Assembly: GCF_050948215.1 (NCBI RefSeq)
Contig: NW_027488870.1
Coordinates: 124,001 to 188,000 of the forward strand
Length of the DNA stretch: 64,000 nt
DNA from: Halictus rubicundus
Taxonomy: Eukaryota > Arthropoda > Insecta > Hymenoptera > Halictidae
Direction: 5' to 3'
Below the pieces are notes generated by a model. It saw only the letters and a list, made by a program, of their open reading frames with translations. It was not told the origin of the DNA and searched no databases. Of the stretch, positions 41,871 to 56,300 are shown piece after piece. Numbering within the stretch: position 1 is the first letter of the stretch; each line of letters opens with the position of its first letter. The translations under genes and the position numbers were made by a program.

Positions 41871-43150
41871 ATAGAGGATAGGATAGAGAATAGGATAGGA
41901 TAGAGAATAGGAACGGATGGATGATATTATAGGATAGAGGATAGGATATGATAGAGTATACGATATTATAGAGGATAGGATAGGATAGAGGATAGAATAG
42001 GTGATTGGATAGGATAGTGGATAGGATAGGTTCGAGGAATGGATAGGATAGAGAATAGGATAGGATAGATGATAGGATAGAGGAAAGGATAGGATAAAGG
42101 AAAGGTTAGAGGATAGGATAGGATAGGGGATACGACAGATGATAGGATAGGATTGAGAATAGGATAGGATAGAGGATACGATAGAGTATTGGATAGAGGA
42201 TAGGATAGGATAGAAAATAGGATAGGATAGAGGATAGGATAGGATAGAGGATAGGATTGGATAGAGGATAGAATAGAGGATAGGATAGGATAGAGGATCG
42301 GATAGAGGATATGATAGGATAGAGGATAGGATAGGATAGAGGATTGGATAAGGTAGAGGATAGTATAGGATAGAGGATAGGATAGGATAGAGGATATAAT
42401 AGGATTGAGGAAAGGATAGGATAGAGGATAGGATAGGATCGAGGATAGGATAGGATAGAGGATAGGATAGGATAGAGGATAGGATATGATAGAGGATAGG
42501 ATAGGATAGAAAATAGGATAGGACAGAGGATAGTATAAGATAGAGTATAGGATAGGATTGAGGATAGGATAGGATAGAGGAAAGGATAGGACAGAGGGTA
42601 GGATAGGATAGAGGATGGGCTAGGATAGAGGATACGATAGGATAAAGGACAGGATAAAGGATAGGATAGGATAGGATAGGATAGAGGATAGGATAGGATA
42701 GAGGATAGGATAGAGGATAGGATACAGGATAGGATAGGATTGAGGATAGGATAGGATAGAGGATTGGATAGGATAGAGAATAGGATAGGATAGAGGATAG
42801 GATAGGATAGAGGATAGGATAGAGGATAGGATAGAGGATAGGATAGAGGATAGGATAGAGGATAGGATAGGATAGAGGATAGGATAGAATAGAGGATAGG
42901 ATAGGAGAAAGCATAGGATAGGATAGAGGATAGGATAGAGGATAGGATAGAGGATAGGAAAGGATAGAGGATAGGATAGAGGATAGGATAGAGGATAGGA
43001 TAGAGGATAGGATAGTATAGAGGATAGGATAGGATAGAGGATAAGATAGGATAGAGGATAGGATAGAGAATAGGATAGGATAGAGAATAGGAACGGATGG
43101 ATGATATTATAGGATAGAGGATAGGATATGATAGAGTATACGATATTATA
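41870..43150. repeat. Variant-rich satellite block
   Basis: Contains AGGAACGGATGG at 41,909 and 43,089 (1180 bp apart), GGGGATACGACAG near 42,126, GGATCGGATAG near 42,296, AAAATAGGATAGGACAG at 42,510, GATGGGCTAGG near 42,614, AGAAAGCATAGG near 42,907 and flanking 12-bp subarrays. Closely follows 32.77-33.9 kb. Confidence 0.83.
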
Positions 43151-46100
43151 GAGGATAGGATAGGATAGAGGATAGAATAGGTGATTGGATAGGATAGTGG
43201 ATAGGATAGGTACGAGGAATGGATAGGATAGAGAATAGGATAGGATAGATGATAGGATAGAGGAAAGGATAGGATAGAGGAAAGGTTAGAGGATAGGATA
43301 GGATAGGGGATACGACAGATGATAGGATAGGATTGAGAATAGGATAGGATAGAGGATACGATAGAGTATTGGATAGAGGATAGGATAGGATAGAGAATAG
43401 GATAGGATAGATGATAGGATAGGATAGAGGATAGGATTGGATAGAGGGTAGATTAGAGGATAGGATAGGATAGAGGGTAGGATAGGATAGAGGATAGGAT
43501 AGGATAGAGGATAGGATAGGATACAGGATAGTATAGGATAGAGGATAGGATAGGATAGAGGATAGGATAGGATAGAGGATAGGATAGGATAGAGGATAGG
43601 ATAGGATAGAGGATAGGATAGGATAGAGGATAGGATAGGATAGAGGATATGATAGGATAGAGGATAGGATAGGATAGAGGATAGGATAGGATAGAGGATA
43701 GGATAGGATAGGGGATTGGATAGGATAGAGGATAGAATAGGATAGAGGATAGGATCGGATCGGATTGAACATAGGATAGGGGATTGGATAGGATAGAGGA
43801 TAGGATAGGATAGAGGATTGGATAGGATAGAGGATAGGATAGGATAGAGGATAGGTTAGGATAGAGGATAGGATAGGATAGAGGATAGGATAGGATAGAG
43901 GATAGGATAGGATAGAGGATAGGATAGGATAGCGGATAGGATAGGATAGGGGATAGGATAGGATAGAGGATAGGATAGGATAGAGGATAGGATAGGATAG
44001 AGGATAGGATAGGATAGAGGACAGGATAGGATAGAGGATAGGATAGGATAGAGGACAGGATAGGATAGAGGATAGGATAGGATAGAGGATAGGATAGGAT
44101 AGAGGATAGGTTAGGATAGAGGATAGGATAGGATAGAGGATATCGATAGGATAGAGGATAGGAGAGGATAGACGGTAGGAGACGATAGAGGATAGGATAG
44201 GATAGAGGATAGGATAGGATAGAGGATAGGATAGGATAGAGGATAGGATAGGATAGAGGATAGGATAGGATAGAGGATAGGATAGGATAGAGGATAGGAT
44301 AGGATAGAGGATAGGATAGGATACAGGATAGGATAGGATAGAGGATAGGATAGGATAGAGGATAGGATAGGATAGAGGATAGGATAGGATAGAGGATAGG
44401 ATAGTATAGAGGATAGGATAGGATAGAGGATAGGATAGGATAGAGGATAGGATAGGATAGAGGATAGGATAGGATAGAGGATAGGATAGGATAGAGGATA
44501 GGATAGGATAGAGGATAGGATAGGATAGAGGATAGGATAGGATAGAGGATATGATAGGATAGAGGATATGACAGGATAGAGGATAGGATAGGATAGAGGA
44601 TAGGATAGGATAGAGGATAGGATAGGATAGAGGATAGGATAGGATAGAGGATAGGATAGGATAGAGGATAGGATAGGATAGAGGATAGGATAGGATAGAG
44701 GATAGGATAGGATAGAGGATAGGATAGGATAGAGGATAGGATAGGATAGAGGATAGGATACGATAGAGTACAGGATAGAGGATAGGATAGGATAGAGGAT
44801 AGGATAGGATAGAGGATAGGATAGGATAGAGGATAGGATAGGGGATTGGATAGGATACAGGATAGGATACGATAGAGTATAGGATAGAGGATAGGATAGG
44901 ATAGAGGATAGGATAGGATAGAGGATACGATAGGATTGAGGATAGGATAGGATAGAGGATAGGATAGAGGATAGAGGATTGGATAGGATAGAGGATAGGA
45001 TAGGATAGAGGATAGGTTAGGATAGAGGACAGGATAGGATAGAGGATAGGATAGGATAGAGGATAGGATAGGATAGAGGATAGGATAGGATAGCGGATAG
45101 GATAGGATAGGGGATAGGATAGGATAGAGGATAGGATAGGATAGAGGATAGGATAGGATAGAGGATAGGATAGGATAGAGGACAGGATAGGATAGAGGAT
45201 AGGATAGGATAGAGGACAGGATAGGATAGAGGATAGGATAGGATAGAGGATAGGATAGGATAGAGGATAGGATAGGATAGAGGATAGGATAGGATAGAGG
45301 ACAGGATAGGATAGAGGATAGGATAGGATAGAGGATAGGATAGGATAGAGCATAGGATAGGATAGATGATAGGATAGGATAGAGGATAGGATAGGATAGA
45401 GGATAGGATACGATAGAGTACAGGATAGAGGATAGGATAGGATAGAGGATAGGATAGGATAGAGGATAGGATAGGGGATTGGATAGGATAGAGGATAGGA
45501 TCGGATCGGATTGAACATAGGATAGGGGATTGGATAGGATAGAGGATAGGATAGGATAGAGGATTGGATAGGATAGAGCATAGGATAGGATAGAGGATAG
45601 GATAGGATAGAGGATAGGATAGCATAGAGGATAGGATAGGATAGAGGATAGGATAGGATAGAGGACAGGAAAGGATAGCGGATAGGATAGGATAGGGGAT
45701 AGGATAGGATAGAGGATAGGATAGGATAGAGGATAGGATAGGATAGAGGATAGGATAGGATAGAGGATAGGATAGGATAGAGGACAGGATAGGATAGAGG
45801 ATAGGATAGGATAGAGGATATCGATAGGATAGAGGATAGGAGAGGATAGACGGTAGGAGACGATAGAGGATAGGATAGGATAGAGGATAGGATAGGATAG
45901 AGGATAGGATAGGATAGAGGATAGGAGAGGATAGACGGTAGGAGACGATAGAGGATAGGATAGGATAGAGGATAGGATAGGATAGAGGATAGGATAGGAT
46001 AGAGGATAGGATAGAGGATAGGATAGGATAGAGGATAGGATAGGATAGAGGATAGGATAGGATAGAGGATAGGATAGGATAGAGGATAGGATAGGATAGA

Positions 46101-46660
46101 GGATAGGATAGGATAGAGGATAGGATAGGATAGAGGATAGGATAGGATAGAGGATAGGATAGGATAGAGGATAGGATAGGATAGAGGATAGGATAGGATA
46201 GAGGATAGGATAGGATAGAGGATAGGATAGGATAGAGGATAGGATAGGATAGAGGATAGGATAGGATAGAGGATAGGATAGGATAGAGGATAGGATAGGA
46301 TACAGGATAGGATAGGATAGAGGATAGGATAGGATACAGGATAGGATAGGATACAGGATAGGATAGGATAGAGGATAGGATAGGATAGAGGATAGGATAG
46401 GATAGAGGATAGGATAGGATAGAGGATAGGATAGGATAGAGGATAGGATAGGATAGAGGATAGGATAGGATAGAGGATATGATAGGATAGAGGATAGGAT
46501 AGGATAGAGGATAGGATAGGATAGAGGATAGGATAGGATAGAGGATAGGATAGGATAGAGGATAGGATAGGATAGAGGATAGGATAGGATAGAGGATATG
46601 ATAGGATAGAGGATAGGATAGGATAGAGGATAGGATAGGATAGAGGATAGGATAGGATAC
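43150..46660. repeat. Homogenised array copying 34-35.8, 36 and 38.6-40 kb series
   Basis: TTGAACATAG at 43,765 matches 36,577 (offset 7188 bp, as does AGGAACGGATGG at 43,089) and 34,594 (offset 9171 bp, as does GGATATCGAT at 44,138). Further right, TTGAACATAG at 45,511 and GGATATCGAT at 45,816 match 38,780 and 39,085 at 6731 bp. A nearly perfect run of about 290 bp spans 46,015-46,302. GGTACGAGG near 43,209 is a private change of the usual GGTTCGAGG. Confidence 0.82.
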
Positions 46661-49260
46661 AGGATAGGATACGATAGAGTATAGGATAGAGGATAGGATA
46701 GGATAGAGGATAGGATAGGATAGAGGATAGAGGATAATATAGAGGATAGGATAGGATAGAGGATAGGATAGGATAGAGGATAGGATAGGATAGAGGATAG
46801 GATAGGATAGAGGATAGGATAGGATAGTGGATAGGATAGGATAGAGGATAGGATACAGGATAGAATAGAGGATAGAGGATAGGATAGGGGATTGGATAGG
46901 AAAGAGGATAGGATAAGTTAGAGGATAGTATAGGATAGAGAATAGGATAGGGGATTGGATAGGATACAGGATAGGATACGATAGAGGATATGATACGATA
47001 GAGGATAGCGTAGGATAGGGGATATTATAGGATAGAGGATAGGATAATATAGAGTATAGAATAGGATAGAGGATACGATACAGAATAGGATACATGATTG
47101 GATAGGATAGGGGATATTATAGGATAGAGGAAAGGATAGGATAGAGGATAGGATAGGGGACTGGATAGGATAGAGGATAGGATAGGATAGAGGATATGAT
47201 AGGATAGAGGATAGGATAGGATAGAGGATAGGATAGGATAGAGGATAGGATAGGATAGAGGATAGGATAGGATAGAGGATAGGATAGGATAGAGGATAGG
47301 ATAGGATAGAGGATAGGATAGGATAGAGGATAGGATAGGATAGAGGATAGGATAGGATAGAGGATATGATACGATAGAGTACAGGATAGAGGATAGGATA
47401 GGATAGAGGATAGGATAGGATAGAGGATAGGATAGGAGATTGGATAGGATACAGGATAGGATACGATAGAGTATAGGATAGAGGATAGGATAGGATAGAG
47501 GATAGGATAGGATAGAGGATACGATAGGATTGAGGATAGGATAGGATAGAGGATAGGATAGAGGATAGAGGATAGGATAGGATAGAGGATAGGATAGGAT
47601 AGAGGATAGGATAGGATAGAGGATAGGATAGGATAGAGGACAGGATAGGATAGAGGATAGGATAGGATAGAGCATAGGATAGGATAGATGATAGGATAGG
47701 ATAGCGGATAGGATAGGATAGGGGATAGGATAGGATAGAGGATAGGATAGGATAGAGGATAGGATAGGATAGAGGATAGGATAGGATAGAGGCTAGGATA
47801 GGATAGAGGACAGGATAGGATAGAGGATAGGATATGATAGAGGATAGGATAGGATAGAAAATAGGATAGGACAGTGGATAGTATAAGATAGAGTATAGGA
47901 TAGGATAGAGGATAGGATAGGATAGAGGATAGGATAGGATAGTGGATAGGATAGGATAGAGGATAGGATACAGGATAGAATAGAGGATAGAGGATAGGAT
48001 AGGGGATTGGGTAGGATAGAGGATAGGATAAGTTAGAGGATAGTATAGGATAGAGAATAGGATAGGGGATTGGATAGGATACAGGATAGGATACGATAGA
48101 GGATATGATACGATAGAGGATAGCGTAGGATAGGGGATATTATAGGATAGAGGATAGGATAATATAGAGTATAGAATAGGATAGAGGATACGATACAGAA
48201 TAGGATACATGATTGGATAGGATAGGGGATATTATAGGATAGAGGAAAGGATAGGATAGAGGATAGGATAGGGGACTGGATAGGATAGAGGATAGGATAG
48301 GATAGAGGATAGGATAGGATAGAGGATAGGATAGGATAGAGGATAGGATAGGATAGAGGATAGGATAGGATAGAGGATAGGATAGGATAGAGGATAGGAT
48401 AGGATAGAGGATAGGATAGGATAGAGGATAGGATAGGATAGAGGATAGGATAGGATAGAGGATAGGATAGGATAGAGGATAGGATAGGATAGAGGATAGG
48501 ATAGGATAGAGGATAGGATAGGATAGAGGATAGGATAGGATAGAGGATAGGATACGATAGAGTACAGGATAGAGGATAGGATAGGATAGAGGATAGGATA
48601 GGATAGAGGATAGGATAGGAGATTGGATAGGATACAGGATAGGATACGATAGAGTATAGGATAGAGGATAGGATAGGATAGAGGATACGATAGGATTGAG
48701 GATAGGATAGGATAGAGGATAGGATAGAGGATAGAGGATAGGATAGGATAGAGGATAGGATAGGATAGAGGATAGGATAGGATAGAGGATAGGATAGGAT
48801 AGAGGACAGGATAGGATAGAGGATAGGATAGGATAGAGCATAGGATAGGATAGATGATAGGATAGGATAGAGGATAGGATAGGATAGAGGATAGGATAGG
48901 ATAGAGGATAGGATACGATAGAGTACAGGATAGAGGATAGGATAGGATAGAGGATAGGATAGGATAGAGGATAGGATAGGGGATTGGATAGGATAGAGGA
49001 TAGGATCGGATCGGATTGAACATAGGATAGGGGATTGGATAGGATAGAGGATAGGATAGGATAGAGGATTGGATAGGATAGAGCATAGGATAGGATAGAG
49101 GATAGGATAGGATAGAGGATAGGATAGCATAGAGGATAGGATAGGATAGCGGATAGGATAGGATAGGGGATAGGATAGGATAGAGGATAGGATAGGATAG
49201 AGGATAGGATAGGATAGAGGATAGGATAGGATAGAGGATAGGATAGGATAGAGGACAGGA
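46660..49260. repeat. 1115-bp direct duplication of an AATAT-rich marker cluster, with homogenised arrays
   Basis: A cluster containing AAGTTAGAGG, GATACAGG, TGATACGATAG, AGCGTAGG, GATATTATAGG, AATATAGAG and TACATGATTGG occupies about 46.85-47.19 and 47.96-48.30 kb (GATACAGG 46,856 and 47,971; TACATGATTGG 47,091 and 48,206; GGGGACTGG 47,156 and 48,271). A perfect 17-mer run of about 275 bp follows at 48,277-48,552. TTGAACATAG recurs at 49,016. Confidence 0.82.
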
Positions 49261-52200
49261 TAGGATAGAGGATAGGATATGATAGAGGATAGGATAGGAT
49301 AGAAAATAGGATAGGACAGAGGATAGTATAAGATAGAGTATAGGATAGGATTGAGGATAGAATAGGATAGAGGAAAGGATAGGACAGAGGGTAGGATAGG
49401 CTAGAGGATGGGCTAGGATAGAGGATACGATAGGATAAAGGATAGGATAGGATAGGATAGGATAGAGGATAGGATAGGATAGAGGATAGGATAGAGGATA
49501 GGATACAGGATAGGATAGGATTGAGGATAGGATAGGATAGAGGATTGGATAGGATAGAGAATAGGATAGGATAGAGGATAGGATAGGATAGATGATAGGA
49601 TAGGATAGAGGATTGGATAGCATAGAGGATAGAGGATAGGATATGATACAGGAAGGGATAGGATGGAGTATAGGATTGGATAGAGGATAGGACAGGATAG
49701 ATGATAGGATAGGATAGAGGATAGGATAGAGGATAGGATAGAGGATAGGATAGAGAATAGGATAGGATAGAGAATAGGAACGGATGGATGATATTATAGG
49801 ATAGAGGATAGGATATGATAGAGTATACGATATTATAGAGGATAGGATAGGATAGAGGATAGAATAGGTGATTGGATAGGATAGTGGATAGGATAGGTTC
49901 GAGGAATGGATAGGATAGAGAATAGGATAGGATAGATGATAGGATAGAGGAAAGGATAGGATAAAGGAAAGGTTAGAGGATAGGATAGGATAGGGGATAC
50001 GACAGATGATAGGATAGGATTGAGAATAGGATAGGATAGAGGATACGATAGAGTATTGGATAGAGGATAGGATAGGATAGAGAATAGGATAGGATAGAGG
50101 ATAGGATAGGATAGAGGATAGGATTGGATAGAGGATAGAATAGAGGATAGGATAGGATAGAGGATCGGATAGAGGATATGATAGGATAGAGGATAGGATA
50201 GGATAGAGGATTGGATAAGGTAGAGGATAGTATAGGATAGAGGATAGGATAGGGTAGAGGATATAATAGGATTGAGGAAAGGATAGGATAGAGGATAGGA
50301 TAGGATCGAGGATAGGATAGGATAGAGGATAGGATGGGATAGAGGATAGGATAGGATAGAGGATAGGGTAGAGGATAGGATAGAGGATAGGATACAGGAT
50401 AGGATAGGATTGAGGATAGGATAGGATAGAGGATTGGATAGGATAGAGAATAGGATAGGATAGAGGATAGGATAGGATAGAGGATAGGATAGGATAGAGG
50501 ATAGGGTAGAGGATAGGATAGAGGATAGGATAGAGGATAGGATAGAGGATAGGATAGGATAGAGGATAGGATAGAATAGAGGATAGGATAGGAGAAAGCA
50601 TAGGATAGGATAGAGGATAGGATAGAGGATAGGATAGAGGATAGGAAAGGATAGAGGATAGGATAGAGGATAGGATAGAGGATAGGATAGAGGATAGGAT
50701 AGGATAGAGGATAGGATAGGATAGAGGATAGGATAGGATAGAGGATAGGATAGAGAATAGGATAGGATAGAGAATAGTAACGGATAGATGATATTATAGG
50801 ATAGAGGATAGGATATGATAGAGTATACGATATTATAGAGGATAGGATAGGATAGAGGATAGAGTAGGTGATTGGATAGGATAGTGGATAGGATAGGTTC
50901 GAGGAATGGATAGGATAGAGAATAGGATAGGATAGATGATAGGATAGAGGAAAGGATAGGATAGAGGAAAGGTTAGAGGATAGGATAGGATAGGGGATAC
51001 GACAGATGATAGGATAGGATTGAGAATAGGATAGGATAGAGGATACGATAGAGTATTGGATAGAGGATAGGATAGGATAGAGAATAGGATAGGATAGATG
51101 ATAGGATAGGATAGAGGATAGGATTGGATAGAGGATAGAATAGAGGATAGGATAGGATAGAGGGTAGGATAGGATAGAGGATAGGATAGGATAGAGGATA
51201 GGATAGGATACAGGATAGTATAGGATAGAGGATAGGATAGGATAGAGGATAGGATAGGATGGAGGATAGGATAGGATAGAGGATAGGATAGGATAGAGGA
51301 TAGGATAGGATAGAGGATAGGATAGGATAGAGGATAGGATAGGATAGAGGATAGGATAGGATAGAGGATAGGATAGGATAGAGGATATGATAGGATAGAG
51401 GATAGGATAGGATAGAGGATAGCATAGGATAGAGGATAGGATAGGATAGAGGATAGGATAGGATAGAGGATAGGATAGGATAGAGGATAGGATAGGATAG
51501 AGGATAGGATAGGATAGAGGATAGGATAGGATAGAGTATAGGATAGGATAGAGGATAGGATAGGATAGAGGATAGGATAGGATTGAGGATAGGATAGGAT
51601 TGAGGATAGGATAGGATAGAGGATAGGATAGGATAGAGGATAGGATAGGATAGAGGATAGGATAGGATAGAGGATACGATAGAGTATTGGATAGAGGATA
51701 GGATAGGATAGAGAATAGGATAGGATAGAGGATAGGATAGGATAGAGGATAGGATTGGATAGAGGATAGAATAGAGGATAGGATAGGATAGAGGATCGGA
51801 TAGAGGATATGATAGGATAGAGGATAGGATAGGATAGAGGATTGGATAAGGTAGAGGATAGTATAGGATAGAGGATAGGATAGGGTAGAGGATATAATAG
51901 GATTGAGGAAAGGATAGGATAGAGGATAGGATAGGATCGAGGATATTATAGGATAGAGGATAGGATAGGATAGAGGATAGGATAGGATAGAGGATAGGGT
52001 AGAGGATAGGATAGAGGATAGGATACAGGATAGGATAGGATTGAGGATAGGATAGGATAGAGGATTGGATAGGATAGAGAATAGGATAGGATAGAGGATA
52101 GGATAGGATAGAGGATAGGATAGGATAGAGGATAGGGTAGAGGATAGGATAGAGGATAGGATAGAGGATAGGATAGAGGATAGGATAGGATAGAGGATAG

Positions 52201-53360
52201 GATAGAATAGAGGATAGGATAGGAGAAAGCATAGGATAGGATAGAGGATAGGATAGAGGATAGGATAGAGGATAGGAAAGGATAGAGGATAGGATAGAGG
52301 ATAGGATAGAGGATAGGATAGAGGATAGGATAGGATAGAGGATAGGATAGGATAGAGGATAGGATAGGATAGAGGATAGGATAGGATAGAGGATAGGATA
52401 GAGAATAGGATAGGATAGAGAATAGGAACGGATGGATGATATTATAGGATAGAGGATAGGATATGATAGAGTATACGATATTATAGAGGATAGGATAGGA
52501 TAGAGGATAGAGTAGGTGATTGGATAGGATAGTGGATAGGATAGGTTCGAGGAATGGATAGGATAGAGAATAGGATAGGATAGATGATAGGATAGAGGAA
52601 AGGATAGGATAGAGGAAAGGTTAGAGGATAGGATAGGATAGGGGATACGACAGATGATAGGATAGGATTGAGAATAGGATAGGATAGAGGATACGATAGA
52701 GTATTGGATAGAGGATAGGATAGGATAGAGAATAGGATAGGATAGATGATAGGATAGGATAGAGGATAGGATTGGATAGAGGATAGAATAGAGGATAGGA
52801 TAGGATAGAGGGTAGGATAGGATAGAGGATAGGATAGGATAGAGGATAGGATAGGATACAGGATAGTATAGGATAGAGGATAGGATAGGATAGAGGATAG
52901 GATAGGATAGAGGATAGGATAGGATAGAGGATAGGATAGGATAGAGGATGGGATAGGGGACTGGATAGGATAGAGGATAGGATAGGATAGGATAGGATAG
53001 AGGATAGGATAGGATAGAGGATAGGATAGAGGATAGGATACAGGATAGGATAGGATTGAGGTTAGGATAGGATGGAGGATTGGATAGGATAGAGAATAGG
53101 ATAGGATAGAGGATAGGATAGGATAGAGGATAGGATAGGATAGAGGATAGGATAGAGGATAGGATAGAGGATAGGATACAGGATAGGATAGAGGATAGGA
53201 TAGGATAGAGGATAGGATAGAATAGACGATAGGATAGGAGAAAGCATAGGATAGGATAGAGGATAGGATAGAGGATAGGATAGAGGATAGGATAGGATAG
53301 AGGATAGGATAGAGGATAGGATAGAGGATAGGATAGAGGATAGGATAGAGGATAGGATAG
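49260..53360. repeat. Three successive variant-rich blocks with 12-bp subarrays
   Basis: AGGAACGGATGG-type markers lie at 49,776, 50,776 (here AGTAACGGATAG, the most diverged copy) and 52,424. AGAAAGCATAGG occurs near 50,592, 52,224 and 53,239, and GGATCGGATAG near 50,163 and 51,790. A GGGTAGAGG variant recurs near 50,365, 50,503, 51,996 and 52,135, linking these blocks to each other more closely than to those at 33 and 42 kb. A homogenised stretch (51.2-51.66 kb) with GGATATGATAGG and a TTGAGG pair separates the second and third blocks. Confidence 0.8.
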
Positions 53361-56300
53361 AGGATAGGATAGGATAGAGGATAGGATAGGATAGAGGATA
53401 GGATAGGATAGAGGATAGGATAGGATAGAGGATAGGATAGGATAGAGGATGGGATAGAGGATAGGATAGGATAGAGGATAGGATAGGATAGAGGATAGGA
53501 TAGGATAGAGGATAGGATAGGATAGAGGATAGGATAGGATAGAGGATATGATAGGATAGAGGATAGGATAGGATAGAGGATAGGAGAGGATAGAGGATAG
53601 GATAGGATAGAGGATAGGATAGGATAGAGGATAGGATAGGATAGAGGATAGGATAGGATAGAGGATAGGATAGGATAGAGGATAGGATAGGATAGAGTAT
53701 AGGATAGGATAGAGGATAGGATAGGATAGAGGATAGGATAGGATTGAGGATAGGATAGGATTGAGGATAGGATAGGATAGAGGATAGGATAGGATAGAGG
53801 ATAGGATAGGATAGAGGATAGGATAGGATAGAGGATAGGATAGAATAGAGGATAGGATAGGATAGAGGATAGGATAGGATAGAGGATAGGATAGGATAGA
53901 GCATAGGATAGGATAGATGATAGGATAGGATAGAGGATAGGATAGGATAGAGGATAGGATAGGATAGAGGATAGGATACGTTAGAGTACAGGATAGAGGA
54001 TAGGATAGGATAGAGGATAGGATAGGATAGAGGATAGGATAGGGGATTGGATAGGATAGAGTATAGAATAGGATAGAGGATAGGATCGGATCGGATTGAA
54101 CATAGGATAGGGGATTGGATAGGATAGAGGATAGGATAGGATAGAGGATTGGATAGGATAGAGGATAGGATAGGATAGAGGATAGGTTAGGATAGAGGAT
54201 AGGATAGGATAGAGGATAGGATAGGATAGAGGATAGGATAGGATAGAGGATAGGATAGGATAGCGGATAGGATAGGATAGGGGATAGGATAGGATAGAGG
54301 ATAGGATAGGATAGAGGATAGGATAGGATAGAGGATAGGATAGGATAGAGGACAGGATAGGATAGAGGATAGGATAGGATAGGATAGAGGATAGGATAGG
54401 ATAGAGGATAGGATAGGATAGAGGATAGGATAGGATAGAGGATAGGATAGGATAGAGGATAGGATAGGATAGAGGATAGGATAGGATAGAGCATAGGATA
54501 GGATAGATGATAGGATTGGATAGAGGATAGGATAGGATAGAGGATAGGATAGGATAGAGGATAGGATAGGATAGAGGATAGGATACGTTAGAGTACAGGA
54601 TAGAGGATAGGATAGGATAGAGGATAGGATAGGATACAGGATAGGATAGGGGATTGGATAGGATAGAGGATAGAATAGGATAGAGGATAGGATCGGATCG
54701 GATTGAACATAGGATAGGGGATTGGATAGGATAGAGGATAGGATAGGATAGAGGATTGGATAGGATAGAGGATAGGATAGGATAGAGGATAGGTAAGGAT
54801 AGAGGATAGGATAGGATAGAGGATAGGATAGGATAGAGGATAGGATAGGATAGAGGATAGGATAGGATAGCGGATAGGATAGGATAGGGGATAGGATAGG
54901 ATAGAGGATAGGATAGGATAGAGGATAGGATAGGATAGAGGATAGGATAGGATAGAGGATAGGATAGGATAGAGGATAGGATAGGATAGAGGATAGGATA
55001 GGATAGAGGATAGGATAGGATAGAGGATGGGATAGGATAGAGGATAGGATAGGATAGAGGATAGGATAGGATAGAGGATAGGATAGGATAGAGGATAGGA
55101 GACGATAGAGGATAGGATAGGATAGAGGATAGGATAGGATAGAGGATAGGATAGGATAGAGGATAGGATAGGATAGAGGATAGGATAGGATAAGGGATAG
55201 GATAGGATAGAGGATAGGATAGGATAGAGGATAGGATAGGATACAGGATAGGATAGGATAGAGGATAGGATAGGATAGAGGATAGGATAGGATAGAGGAT
55301 AGGATAGGATAGAGGATAGGATAGGATAGAGGATAGGATAGGATAGAGGATAGGATAGGATAGAGGATAGGATAGGATAGAGGATAGGATAGGATAGAGG
55401 ATAGGATAGGATAGAGGATAGGATAGGATAGAGGATAGGATAGGATAGAGGATAGGATAGGATAGAGGATATGATAGGATAGAGGATAGGATAGGATAGA
55501 GGATAGGATAGGATAGAGGATAGGATAGGATAGAGGATAGGATAGGATAGAGGATAGGATAGGATAGAGGATAGGATAGGATAGAGGATAGGATAGGATA
55601 GAGTACAGGATAGAGGATAGGATAGGATAGAGGATAGGATAGGATAGAGGATAGGATAGGATAGAGGATAGGATACGATAGAGTACAGGATAGAGGATAG
55701 GATAGGATAGGATAGAGGATAGGATACGATAGAGTACAGGATAGAGGATAGGATAGGATAGAGGATAGGATAGGATAGAGGATAGGATAGGGGATTGGAT
55801 AGGATACAGGATAGGATACGATAGAATATAGGATAGAGGATAGGATAGGATAGAGGATAGGATAGGATAGAGGATAGGATAGGATAGAGGACAGAATAGG
55901 ATAGAGGATAGGATAGGATAGAGCATAGGATAGGATAGATGATAGGATAGGATAGAGGATAGGATAGGATAGAGGATAGGATAGGATAGAGGATAGGATA
56001 CGATAGAGTACAGGATAGAGGATAGGATAGGATAGAGGATAGGATAGGATAGAGGATAGGATAGGGGATTGGATAGGATAGAGGATAGGATCGGATCGGA
56101 TTGAACATAGGATAGGGGATTGGATAGGATAGAGGATAGGATAGGATAGAGGATTGGATAGGATAGAGCATAGGATAGGATAGAGGATAGGATAGGATAG
56201 AGGATAGGATAGCATAGAGGATAGGATAGGATAGAGGATAGGATAGGATAGAGGATAGGATAGGATAGCGGATAGGATAGGATAGGGGATAGGATAGGAT

